A program made the translations under genes and the position numbers. The notes under the pieces were generated by a model that saw only the letters and a program-made list of their open reading frames with translations, had not been told where the DNA came from and did no database searches. This document shows positions 25,295-33,422 of a stretch of 64,000 nt of DNA, one piece after another (the stretch's first letter is position 1; the number at the start of each line of letters is the position of its first letter). Origin of the DNA: a bacterium (GTDB lineage: Bacteria > Vulcanimicrobiota > Vulcanimicrobiia > Vulcanimicrobiales > Vulcanimicrobiaceae); contig JAJZED010000006.1 of assembly GCA_021805775.1 (NCBI GenBank), forward strand, positions 1 to 64,000, read 5' to 3'.

Positions 25295-25783
25295 CTAAAG
25301 TCGCGCGACAGCCTTTTTCGCAAGCGCGAGGAGGCGTGGGTCGGCTTCCCGTGGGGCGATCTGCTTCTTGAAACTCAAAGAAATCCAGAGAATATAACTC
25401 CCTTTCAAAACCTCCAGGCTCCCACCCCCGGTATAGAATGCGCCATCGCCGATGCCGCCGTAGGATGTTGTCGGCCACCATTGTTTTCGATCCGACGCGA
25501 AGCGCTCGCGCGCCGATGCATATGACTGAATGTGCGCGTCGAGCTCACCGACCGAGGTGCGATAGCGACAGAGCACCAGCGGACCGACGGGGCGGCCGCC
25601 GCCGAGCGAGGCGTTCGCTATATGGGATGCGGCGAAGCCCTTCGGCGCCTGCACCCCCAGGGCGGCGCTCGCATCGGCCTGGGTGACGATCGCGCAGGGG
25701 TTGATGGGGCGAACTGCCGCGCGTGCATGCCCCGATTCTAGGGCTACTGCGGCGACAAAGGCGAGGAAGAGTAAGCGTTTCAT
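25295..25783 (-). CDS. Exported small protein, DUF3558-like (paralogue)
   Basis: A 162-residue protein with a signal peptide (MKRLLFLAFVAAVALESG then HARAA). NPCAIVTQADASAALG and a second cysteine in LVLCRYRT are followed by strands ending EVLKGSYILWISL and LLALAKKAVARL. The last two blocks mirror KGSHRVAIELL and LVKLAKEIAARM of the protein at 3206-3622, so the two are likely paralogues about 22 kb apart. The ATG at 25783 begins the signal peptide; the longer open frame runs back through tRNA-Ser and is not coding. Function unknown. Confidence 0.68.
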   Translation of the reverse strand: MKRLLFLAFVAAVALESGHARAAVRPINPCAIVTQADASAALGVQAPKGFAASHIANASLGGGRPVGPLVLCRYRTSVGELDAHIQSYASARERFASDRKQWWPTTSYGGIGDGAFYTGGGSLEVLKGSYILWISLSFKKQIAPREADPRLLALAKKAVARL

Positions 25784-25895
25784 AGCCGTCCCTCCGAAGA
25801 ATTGAAATAGGAGTGCGCCCCTGCTACTTCGCGTTCCATTCGGGTTTCCCGGCGGGGGTGTTCGAGGGAATGCGGAAGAAGCGGACGGCCGAGAC

Positions 25896-25985
25896 GGAGA
25901 GATGGCAGAGCGGTTGAATGCGGCGGTCTTGAAAACCGCTGAACCCTCACGGGTTCCGTGGGTTCGAATCCCACTCTCTCCTCCA
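25896..25985 (+). tRNA. serT: tRNA-Ser (anticodon UGA)
   Basis: A complete 90-nt class II tRNA. The acceptor stem GGAGAGA (25896-25902) pairs with TCTCTCC (25975-25981). The anticodon loop CTTGAAA gives UGA, the long variable arm is GAACCC-TCAC-GGGTTC, and the T-arm is GTGGG-TTCGAAT-CCCAC. CCA is encoded (25983-25985). The discriminator base is T (25982), whereas bacterial serine tRNAs normally have G at that place. It reads UCA and other UCN codons. Confidence 0.95.
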
Positions 25986-26108
25986 GCCTCGACCGCCGGA
26001 ATCGACCGCATTCACGCAAGCGCAAGTCGAGACGCACGTCGGCACCTCGGTGCTCGCGAAGGCCGATGCGCTCGCCGAGGTGATGCTCGAACTCCTCCGC
26101 TCATCGCC

Positions 26109-27044
26109 CTAGGGCGAGCTCCAGTGGACCGAGTGGTCGGCGTTGTAGATCGCGACGCCGCTCGCTCCGTCGGCGTACATGCCGAGATATGCGCGCTCGT
26201 TCGCCGATCCGTCGAAGAGCTTCATATACGCGCCGTCGTCGACCGTTAAGGAATACCCGGAACCGCCGAGATGGTTGTTGAGTGTTACGAGCGTGTGGCC
26301 TTGCGCCGTCAATCCGAAATACATCCGTTCGACTGCCGAGCCGGTGAGCAAGCGGATAAACGGGAGCTCGCCCCCGTCGATATGAACTCGCACTTGGTTC
26401 GTCGAGCCGCTGAGGTTTAGCGCCGAAACGCCGGTCGAATCGATCCCCAGATTTGCACGATTGTTCTCGCCGCTCCCCGTGTAGAGGCTGAAGCGTGGTT
26501 CGGTTCCACCGAGCATCTCTGCAGCGAGATGCCCCGAGCCATTTGAAAGATTGAGCATCGCATCGTGCAACGCGGATATCCCGAGAAAAACGCGCCACGA
26601 ATGGTTGTTGTCGTAGAACCGCAAGAAGGGTTCATCTTGGCCGGCAAGCGTGGCGATGGCTTTTGAAGTCGAAGAAAAATATCGCGTTACTGCGAAACCG
26701 CTCTTCGGTACGAGAGAAGCGGAATAGCGCGTTGTGCCGCGCGTATCGTTGAGATGGAGCGTCGGTTCTTGGTGCGCGTTGATCCCGAGCAGGATGCGTT
26801 CGCGGCCGTTCGCGGCGTAGAAGTGGAGGCCGTCGATATCGAGCCGGGCGCGAACGTGCCCGGCGGAATCGCGGACGGCGAGCGCCGATGGCGAGAGCGC
26901 TGCCGGGGGGGGAAGCGTCGTCGCAGCGACGACGAGCGTCGCTGCGAGTGCGGCGACGGCCCCGAGCGCGATCGCGCGCGTGCGCGAAACCTCGCGCTCC
27001 AACCGCGCCAGGCGAGCGGCGAGCTCGCGTGGGGAGTCGTTCAT
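26109..27044 (-). CDS. Membrane-anchored repeat protein of unknown function
   Basis: A 311-residue protein with a short coiled-coil-like N-terminus (AARLARLEREVSRTRA), one membrane segment (about 26-45) and a long outer part built from about ten irregular repeats. Each carries a motif like R-x-x-LG-x-(N/D), then a polar turn and L-x-L-x-(D/N)-x-x-G (for example RERILLGINAHQEPTLHLND and WRVFLGISALHDAMLNLSN). This suggests a beta-helix or stacked beta-hairpin stalk. It might form part of a cell-surface or periplasmic structure; no family is recognised. It stands alone between tRNA-Ser and the helicase gene. Confidence 0.55.
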   Translation of the reverse strand: MNDSPRELAARLARLEREVSRTRAIALGAVAALAATLVVAATTLPPPAALSPSALAVRDSAGHVRARLDIDGLHFYAANGRERILLGINAHQEPTLHLNDTRGTTRYSASLVPKSGFAVTRYFSSTSKAIATLAGQDEPFLRFYDNNHSWRVFLGISALHDAMLNLSNGSGHLAAEMLGGTEPRFSLYTGSGENNRANLGIDSTGVSALNLSGSTNQVRVHIDGGELPFIRLLTGSAVERMYFGLTAQGHTLVTLNNHLGGSGYSLTVDDGAYMKLFDGSANERAYLGMYADGASGVAIYNADHSVHWSSP

Positions 27045-27109
27045 AGAACCTCCTTGAAACGGGGTCTCCGTTGCAAGAGAGGGTTCGCTTGCTTGCTCCT
27101 GCGCTCCCG

Positions 27110-28756
27110 TTACCGGCCGCGGTCGCGGCGGGCGCCGGCTTTCTTCCCTCGGATCGTCGTGCGCTTGAGCGCCTTGATGACGTGCTCGGCGATCGCCTCG
27201 GGGACTTCGACGAGCGAAAACCGGTCGGCGATATCGATCGCGCCGAGCTCGCGCGAGTCGATCTGCGCCTCGTTGGCGATCGCGCCGACAAGATCGGCGG
27301 GGCGCACGTTGTCGTTGCGTCCGACGCCGATGAAGATGCGCGTCGTGGCGACGTTATCCGCGCGCGGGCGAGGGGGTTTGCGTTCGGTCTTTTGTCCGCG
27401 CCCGCCGCCGAATTCAACCGACGGAATATCTTGCTCGTTCTCGCCGTCGCCGTCGCGGCTGCGATCGACTAATTTTAAGGCCGCCGCTGCGAGATCGATG
27501 GCCTCGTGCTCGTGCGCGAGCGATTCCACGATGACCCGATAGCGTTCGAGCTCTCCGCTCTCGACGGCGGCGTTGAGATCGGCGCTGAGCGTTTCGAGGC
27601 GGCGCGCGCGCAGGTCGTGGACGGTCGGAACGGTTTCGATTTTAATTTTGCGTTTCGTGTGCTGTTCGATGTTGCGCAGGAGACGCTGCTCGCGTGCCTC
27701 GGCGAACGTAATCGCGACGCCCTCCCGCCCGGCGCGCCCGGTGCGGCCGATACGGTGTACGTAGGCATCGGGCGATGAAGGGACGTCGTAATTGACGACG
27801 TGCGAGACGTGCTCGATATCGAGCCCGCGTGCGGCGACGTCGGTCGCAATGAGCAGTTCGGAGCGCCCATCGCGGAAGCGCCGCAGGACGCGGTCGCGTT
27901 GCTCTTGGGAGAGCCCTCCGTGGATCGCTTCGGCTTGGTAACCGCGGCCGCCGAGGGTTTCGGTCAACTCGTCGACCTCGGTACGCGTGCGGCAGAAGAC
28001 GATCGCGGAGGTCGGTGATTCGGCATCGAGGACGCGGGCGAGCGCGGCAATTTTGTGCGGTCGCGGAACGACGTAGACGACTTCGCGGACGCGCGGGACA
28101 TCGCCGGGGGCTCCGACTTCATTGGCGATCGTTACGTGGACGGGATCTTTAAGGTGGCGTTTGGCAATCGTTCGAATGCGTGGAGCGAGCGTCGCTGAAA
28201 ACAGTGCGCTCTGTCGCGTCGGCGGTACGTTCTCCAAAATTGCATCGAGTTCGTCGGCGAAGCCCATATCGAGCATTTCGTCGGCCTCATCGAGAACGAG
28301 AAATTCTATATGCGAAAGGTCGAGCGAGCCGCGGCGAAGGTGATCGAGCGCACGTCCGGGCGTTGCGACGACGACATCGACACCGCGTTTTAACGTGCGC
28401 AGTTGCAGCCCGATCGATTGCCCGCCGAAAATCGGCAGCACCCCGACGCCGAGTTGTCGGCCGTAACGATGGATCGCCTCGGCGACTTGCATGGCGAGCT
28501 CTCTCGTCGGCACGAGGACGAGCGCGCGTACGTTGCGCGAGCCGTCGGCGCTACGCCCCAGCCGGTGAAGGAGCGGTAAGGCGAATGCGGCGGTCTTCCC
28601 GGTTCCGGTCGCTGCCTGTCCTAAGACATCGCGCCCGGCCAGGAGCGGCGGGATCGCTTCACGTTGGATTGCAGTCGGCTCTTCATAGCCAAGGGCGGCG
28701 ACGGTCTCGGTAAGTTCTTGAAGAAGGCCGAGGTCGCGAAAATCGATGGATTGCAT
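27110..28756 (-). CDS. deaD: DEAD-box RNA helicase with DbpA-type RNA-binding domain
   Basis: A 548-residue helicase with all motifs in order: a Q-motif region (YEEPTAIQREAIP), ATGTGKT, PTRELAMQ, TPGR, DEAD (in VLDEADEMLDMGF), SAT, then ARGLD, and HRIGRTGRAGREG. Residues about 465-535 form a DbpA-like RNA-binding domain (TTRIFIGVGRNDNVRPADLVGAI), followed by a basic tail. Such CsdA/DeaD enzymes remodel ribosomal RNA and structured mRNA, especially in the cold. It is preceded by 53 bases separating it from the next minus-strand gene, so it may share that transcript. Confidence 0.93.
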   Translation of the reverse strand: MQSIDFRDLGLLQELTETVAALGYEEPTAIQREAIPPLLAGRDVLGQAATGTGKTAAFALPLLHRLGRSADGSRNVRALVLVPTRELAMQVAEAIHRYGRQLGVGVLPIFGGQSIGLQLRTLKRGVDVVVATPGRALDHLRRGSLDLSHIEFLVLDEADEMLDMGFADELDAILENVPPTRQSALFSATLAPRIRTIAKRHLKDPVHVTIANEVGAPGDVPRVREVVYVVPRPHKIAALARVLDAESPTSAIVFCRTRTEVDELTETLGGRGYQAEAIHGGLSQEQRDRVLRRFRDGRSELLIATDVAARGLDIEHVSHVVNYDVPSSPDAYVHRIGRTGRAGREGVAITFAEAREQRLLRNIEQHTKRKIKIETVPTVHDLRARRLETLSADLNAAVESGELERYRVIVESLAHEHEAIDLAAAALKLVDRSRDGDGENEQDIPSVEFGGGRGQKTERKPPRPRADNVATTRIFIGVGRNDNVRPADLVGAIANEAQIDSRELGAIDIADRFSLVEVPEAIAEHVIKALKRTTIRGKKAGARRDRGR

Positions 28757-28809
28757 GGAATCGCTCCCCGTTCCGAGTTGCGGTGCCGAAGGCCTGCACG
28801 ACGCTCGTT

Positions 28810-30057
28810 TCAGGCCCTCTTCGAGTCGATGCGCGCTGCGATATTCGGCACGATGTGACGATCCCGCGCGAGGCGTCGGCGCCCCACACCGGTGATGTGC
28901 AGCGCGATACTCGCATCGCGCGGGATCGCGCCGCTCTCGAGGCGCTCGATCAATCCGGCGAGGGCGACCGCCGCGGCGGGGTCGAGATCGACACCCTCGA
29001 TCTCCTCAAAGAGCGCGGCTGCGGTGCGCGCCGCGGCATTTTCGACGGCGGTCACATCGCCCGCACTCTCGGTGAGGGCGTCGAGCAACCCACCTTGCGG
29101 ATCGTATGGCGGTGCGAGCGAACCGAGAACCGCCGCGGATATCTCCGCTCCCGCGAGATAGGCCGACTCGGGTCGGTGTGCGGCCTCGACGGAGTTACTG
29201 CCGGCAGCCCAGGCGTGGAAGATCGGCGCGAAGGGTGCATTTTGTACCAGAACGAGGTGTGGAAATTTCGTACCGAACGCTCCCGATGCGATAGCGCGAC
29301 GCGCTGCTTCATGCGCCGCTATTGCACCGCTCCCGCTGCCTACGGCTTGAACGAAATACTCCGGGAGCGCTCCCACGTTCTCCATATACGCAGCGATCGT
29401 CGTGCCGATGCCGTCGCGTCGCGCGACGTTCTGCGCCCCTCCCTCGAAGACGTGTCCCTCATGCGTTCCAAGTTCTCGCGCTGCGATAATGGCATCGTCG
29501 TAAATCGCGTTGCCGGTGACGACGATGAAGCGGACGTTCTCCGCGGGTGCGCGTGCAAAAAGAATGCGTGGCAAGGCGGATTCGGGGACGATGATAACCG
29601 TCGGCACGCCGTAGATGCTCGCCGCCCCGGCCAAGGCAACCGCAGTATTCCCCGCCGAGGCAGCGACGAGCGTGCGACCGTCGCGCGGGAAGCGCCCGAG
29701 AATGGCGATCGCTTCGATATCTTTGAACGTACCGCTGGGAAGCCGCGCTCCGCGCTCCGGCCAGAAGCCGTTGACGGCGAGGTAAAGATTGGGGGTCTTC
29801 AAGTGCGCGTTCAGCGCCTCGCTCTTGAGGATGACGGTTCCGAAATCCGTCTCGACCTCCTCGCGCAGCGGCAGCCACGCACGATAGCGCAGCATTCCCT
29901 GCGTCGTTCGGTCGATGCGGAAACTGCGCTCGTCGTACTCGGTGCGCAGAAGACTCCGACGGTGCTCTACCGAGCAATGCGTAACGGTTCCATCGTCGAT
30001 GATTTGCAGCTCGCAGGTAGGGCAGAGCAAGCGATACCGCGATTTTTCAACGAGCAT
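28810..30057 (-). CDS. Cysteate synthase-like / threonine synthase-family PLP enzyme
   Basis: A 415-residue fold-type II PLP enzyme. The N-terminal part has a short cysteine-bearing region (LLCPTCELQI) then LYLAVNGFWPERGARLPSGTFKDIEA, where the lysine of SGTFKD anchors PLP. AASAGNTAVALAG is the phosphate-binding loop. The NGFWPERGA-GTFKD-EA pattern is closer to archaeal cysteate synthase, which makes cysteate from phosphoserine and sulfite for coenzyme M, than to ordinary threonine synthase (SFKDRG). Product identity is an inference; it could serve another sulfonate pathway. A divergent cytochrome gene begins 106 bases away. Confidence 0.65.
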   Translation of the reverse strand: MLVEKSRYRLLCPTCELQIIDDGTVTHCSVEHRRSLLRTEYDERSFRIDRTTQGMLRYRAWLPLREEVETDFGTVILKSEALNAHLKTPNLYLAVNGFWPERGARLPSGTFKDIEAIAILGRFPRDGRTLVAASAGNTAVALAGAASIYGVPTVIIVPESALPRILFARAPAENVRFIVVTGNAIYDDAIIAARELGTHEGHVFEGGAQNVARRDGIGTTIAAYMENVGALPEYFVQAVGSGSGAIAAHEAARRAIASGAFGTKFPHLVLVQNAPFAPIFHAWAAGSNSVEAAHRPESAYLAGAEISAAVLGSLAPPYDPQGGLLDALTESAGDVTAVENAAARTAAALFEEIEGVDLDPAAAVALAGLIERLESGAIPRDASIALHITGVGRRRLARDRHIVPNIAARIDSKRA

Positions 30058-30163
30058 TTTGAACGCTGCCTTACGCTTGAAGACGCATCGGGAAAAAATG
30101 TTGAGATCGGAGACGTGGAGTCGACGGGAGAGTCGAGTAGCGCGCGCAAAGCATGCTCTAGTG

Positions 30164-30727
30164 ATGAAAGGTTTTCTTTTCGGAATCCTCTTTACCGTTG
30201 GTTTTTCGACGCTCGCAGCCTATATTGCGGTCGCCGACGGCCTCGTGCCGGCAAATGCGGACGGAAAGCTCCTTCCCGGTGAGGCGTGGGCGGCGCGGAC
30301 GTCGTTGCATGCCACGCTCCGTCGAGAGGCTCGACCCGGCGCGAATCCGCTTCCCGCAACCGATGCCAACCTCATCGCCGGCATAAAACTTTACGGTGCG
30401 GATTGCGCGGTCTGCCACGGTGCCGCCGATGGGAAAGCGAGCGCGATCGCGCAGGGGCTCTATCAGCGGGCTCCGCAGTTAGGTCTGCACGGCGTCGAAA
30501 ACGACCCGCCCGGGGTGACCTTCTGGAAACTCAAACACGGTATCCGTTTCACCGGAATGCCGGCGTTCGGCGCGCAACTAAGCGACGCGCAGCTCTGGCA
30601 GATGACGCTCTTTTTGAAGAACATGAATCGGCTCCCGGCCCGCCCGGAGAAGGCGTGGCGAGCGGTAAAAAATCTCGCCACGATCTCTCCGGTGCAGCCG
30701 AAGTTCCGCCGCTATTTTCGGCGATAG
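30164..30727 (+). CDS. Membrane-anchored c-type cytochrome
   Basis: A 187-residue protein with an N-terminal signal anchor (MKGFLFGILFTVGFSTLAAYIA) and one haem-attachment site, CAVCHG. A downstream methionine in FTGMPAFGAQLSD is the likely sixth ligand, and the helix LWQMTLFLKNM completes a single class I cytochrome c fold. It faces the periplasm and would carry electrons, perhaps between quinol enzymes and an oxidase. The ATG at 30164 is used; an in-frame GTG three bases earlier is also possible. It stands alone. Confidence 0.85.
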   Translation: MKGFLFGILFTVGFSTLAAYIAVADGLVPANADGKLLPGEAWAARTSLHATLRREARPGANPLPATDANLIAGIKLYGADCAVCHGAADGKASAIAQGLYQRAPQLGLHGVENDPPGVTFWKLKHGIRFTGMPAFGAQLSDAQLWQMTLFLKNMNRLPARPEKAWRAVKNLATISPVQPKFRRYFRR

Positions 30728-30742
30728 CGCATTCGCATCGGG

Positions 30743-31522
30743 TTACACCGCATAGCGGAGTGCTTCACCCCCCTCCTCGCGGCTCTGCGCTGCGAGTCCA
30801 TTCCAGAAGACGGCGACGGCGTCGAGCATGGCGAGCCCGCCGGTGATGAAACGCTCGGGAACGAAACAACTGCGTGAATAAGCGACGCTGAGTTCGTCCT
30901 CCGTATGCCGTGCGTGCAGATCCTCGAGTTGATCGTGCCAGGTCCAGAAACCGAGCGGGAGATCGGGGCGGCGCTGGGCGCGAATTTTGCGCAACCCGGC
31001 GATGAGCGCCTTCCAGAAGCCGGCGTTCGCCCAATGCTCGATGGCGTATGAGGCTCCGAGCGCCGTCGAAATATCCTCCGCACCGTACCATTCGGTCAGC
31101 GCATCGCAAAATCGTAGCGTACTCGGCGTCCCCAAGCGACGTTTTCCGAGTTCGTGCCACCGCAAATCGAGGTGTTCGGCAAAATCGACGAGCCACTCAT
31201 AGTGGGCGCCGTGGAAATGGAATGTCCCGCCGTCGACCGATCCGTCGCGACCGAAGCCGACGCCCAACTCGTTCATCAGAATTTGCTTTCCCGAACGGTA
31301 AGCACCGATATCGGGAGCGTTGATGCATTTTCTCAGTTGCGCCTCGACGAACAGATGGCTGAAGACGGAGAACTGCACCGTAAATGCGCGCAGTTGCGCG
31401 TCGGTTGCTTCGCCGAGCGCAAACCATTGTGTATAGGGATTCTCCAGCAAGATGCGGTGGCTGTGAATGCTCCGTTCGACTTCGTTGTGGAAGCATTCGA
31501 TCGGGGGTAGCGTTCTCATCAT
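30743..31522 (-). CDS. Haem-oxygenase-fold diiron-type protein (PqqC/CADD-like)
   Basis: A 259-residue all-helical protein of the haem-oxygenase-like superfamily. Candidate metal ligands sit in conserved-looking helices: FVEAQLRKCINA, MNELGVGFG, FHFHGAHYEWL, ALGASYAIEHWANAGFW and HDQLEDLHARHTEDEL. Members of this iron-containing redox group oxidise small molecules or amino-acid side chains; the substrate is not evident. ATG at 31522 (or the adjacent one at 31519) is chosen because the family alignment begins there. A strong terminator hairpin lies about 30 bases upstream in the leader. Confidence 0.75.
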   Translation of the reverse strand: MMRTLPPIECFHNEVERSIHSHRILLENPYTQWFALGEATDAQLRAFTVQFSVFSHLFVEAQLRKCINAPDIGAYRSGKQILMNELGVGFGRDGSVDGGTFHFHGAHYEWLVDFAEHLDLRWHELGKRRLGTPSTLRFCDALTEWYGAEDISTALGASYAIEHWANAGFWKALIAGLRKIRAQRRPDLPLGFWTWHDQLEDLHARHTEDELSVAYSRSCFVPERFITGGLAMLDAVAVFWNGLAAQSREEGGEALRYAV

Positions 31523-31548
31523 CGTGTCCTCGTTCGTGGTGACGGGGT

Positions 31549-31590
31549 GATAAAAGAAAGCCGCCTCACCGGTAGATCGGTGAGGCGGCT
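31549..31590 (-). terminator. Rho-independent terminator in the leader of the haem-oxygenase-fold gene
   Basis: A perfect 12-bp stem, AGCCGCCTCACC (31559-31570) with GGTGAGGCGGCT (31579-31590), has an 8-base loop. On the minus strand it is followed by TTTCTTTTATC, so termination works towards the gene at 30743-31522. It either stops antisense read-through from further right or attenuates that gene. Confidence 0.7.
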
Positions 31591-31769
31591 GTACTCGTCT
31601 ATGGGGTTTGTTAGGGTTCGACGGGTATAGGCGGCTCGACCGATTCCGATGCGGAACGGTATTGATAGCGGCCGATAAGATACGCCGGTGCGAACATGGC
31701 GGCAACGTTAGCAGATATGTAGCTAAAAAACAAGAGGGTGCGGAAGGCGCGGGAGCGCACATCTGCGGC

Positions 31770-33068
31770 ATGCCCGTTTCGTTGACGCCCTTTTCCGACG
31801 GCTGGCTGGCGTTACACCTGGGCCTCGCGCTCGGGCTCTCGCTCTTTTTAGGGCTGGCCTACGAAGAATTTTACGGCGATTCGATACCGCAGCGCCCAGG
31901 AGGTATTCGCACCTACCCGTTGCTTGCAATTGCGGGGGCATTGCTCTACTTGCTCGATCCGCAACATCTCTTCGCGACGATCGCCGGGCTCTTGCTGATC
32001 GGGCTCTGGACCGCCGCCTCGATCCGCGAAGCTCTGCGAACGATCGAGACGAGCCGCGCAACCGATGGGCTCTATGTGACATCGGCAGCCGCCGTGCTGG
32101 CATACGTTCTCGGCCCGGCCGCCTTCGTCGTTCCGCCCTGGCTGCTCATAGCGGTGGTCGTCGTCGCGGCGCTGTTGCTCTCCGCTCGGACGACGTTGCG
32201 CGAACTCGCGGCGAGATTCGGGCACGTCGAGATGGTGACCGCGGCGAAATTTCTCGTGCTCTCCGGCGTCGTGCTGCCGTTGTTGCATGGGTTGCCGGCG
32301 ATCCCCGGGACGGGCATTCTTCCCTTCAATATATGGCTCGCGGTCGTCGCGGTATCGGCGCTCTCCTACGCAAGCTATCTCGTGCAGCGTTACGTTACGT
32401 TCAAAGATGGGACGCTCGTTCCGGCGCTGCTCGGCGGGATGTATTCGTCGACGGCGGCAACGGTCGCGCTCGCGCGCACCGCCGCCGAGACGGGGTTTAC
32501 TGCCGATCTCTCCGGGGGCATCGTGGCGGCGAGTTCGATCATGTATCTGCGCATCATCGTCGTCGTTGCAATTTTTAATATCCCGCTCGCCGAGCGCCTC
32601 GCACCCTCGTTCGTTGCTCTCGCGCTCGTCGGTGGGATTCTCGCTGCGGCGATCGTTCGCTATGGCGACGGAATCGAGGGCATGAACTCGCGCATCAGCG
32701 CAACCTATCAGGGAAATCCGTTGCAGATCTCGACTGCATTGGTCTTCGCGGCACTCTTCGTGGTAATTTCGCTGCTCACGACCTGGGTGCAAACCGCTGC
32801 CGGCCAGGTGGGGCTTTTTGCACTTGCAGCAGTTGTCGGCGTTACCGACGTAGACCCCTTCGTGTTGAGCATCGCGCAACATCACGCCACGGCGATCGCG
32901 CTCGCCCCGGCGGCCGCGGCGATTCTCATTGCGGCATCATCGAATAACGTGCTAAAGGCAGTTTATGCGTATGCATTTTCACGACGGCGAGCGAGTTGGC
33001 TTGCGGCGACGGTGTTATTGCTGCTCGCCGGTGTCGGCGTCGCCACAGCGCTCGTGATATTTCGGTGA
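31770..33068 (+). CDS. MgtC/SapB-DUF4010 membrane protein
   Basis: A 432-residue integral membrane protein. The N-terminal third has the MgtC/SapB-like helices (LGLALGLSLFLGLAYEEF through GGIRTYPLLAIAGALLYL, with the conserved R-T pair). The C-terminal two thirds match DUF4010, with GGMYSSTAATVALAR and FALAAVVGVTDVDPFVLSIAQ. MgtC-type proteins are linked to magnesium homeostasis and membrane potential; the fused DUF4010 form is of unknown transport function. The ATG at 31770 starts just before the first helix. The stop overlaps the next gene by GTGA. Confidence 0.82.
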   Translation: MPVSLTPFSDGWLALHLGLALGLSLFLGLAYEEFYGDSIPQRPGGIRTYPLLAIAGALLYLLDPQHLFATIAGLLLIGLWTAASIREALRTIETSRATDGLYVTSAAAVLAYVLGPAAFVVPPWLLIAVVVVAALLLSARTTLRELAARFGHVEMVTAAKFLVLSGVVLPLLHGLPAIPGTGILPFNIWLAVVAVSALSYASYLVQRYVTFKDGTLVPALLGGMYSSTAATVALARTAAETGFTADLSGGIVAASSIMYLRIIVVVAIFNIPLAERLAPSFVALALVGGILAAAIVRYGDGIEGMNSRISATYQGNPLQISTALVFAALFVVISLLTTWVQTAAGQVGLFALAAVVGVTDVDPFVLSIAQHHATAIALAPAAAAILIAASSNNVLKAVYAYAFSRRRASWLAATVLLLLAGVGVATALVIFR

Positions 33069-33406
33069 GTTTTTTGCTGCGCTGGCTCGGCCTCGACGCG
33101 CCGTTGCGCGACGCTCGGCTTCGCCCCTATCGTCGTTTTGAATCGGCGGTCGACGTTACCGTTGTGCGCGAACGTGCTCGACGCGCGATGAAAGATATCT
33201 TGGGAGCGACGATAACGCGCGATGAAGATGAGGCGCTGGAGGGTGCGATCGGGCTCGTCGACGGCGAGCGCATCTTCGTTCGTTTTGAATCGACCGGCGA
33301 TAACCGTACCAGCGTGACAATCGAGAGCGTTCGACCGCTTGGGGTTGCACCGCGCGCTCATTCCGCTTACGTCGATCGCCTCGCCGGAGAGTTGGAGAAA
33401 GGCTAG
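33065..33406 (+). CDS. Small uncharacterised protein coupled to the MgtC-like gene
   Basis: A 113-residue soluble protein starting at a GTG that overlaps the previous stop (GTGA). Its middle has two or three beta strands (SAVDVTVVRERARRAMKD, GERIFVRFESTGDNRTSVTIESVRP). It resembles no family I can name. Coupling suggests a regulatory or accessory role for the transporter. It runs convergent to serS with a 16-base gap. Confidence 0.6.
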   Translation: MSFLLRWLGLDAPLRDARLRPYRRFESAVDVTVVRERARRAMKDILGATITRDEDEALEGAIGLVDGERIFVRFESTGDNRTSVTIESVRPLGVAPRAHSAYVDRLAGELEKG

Positions 33407-33422
33407 CGCCGGGGCGTCGCGG

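Noticed and set aside
26000-26112. A short plus-strand frame just after tRNA-Ser that looks like a protein C-terminus (ends LAEVMLELLRSSP)
   Set aside because: It has no start of its own and only about 35 codons; a remnant from integration at the tRNA is possible but cannot be supported without an attachment repeat or integrase.
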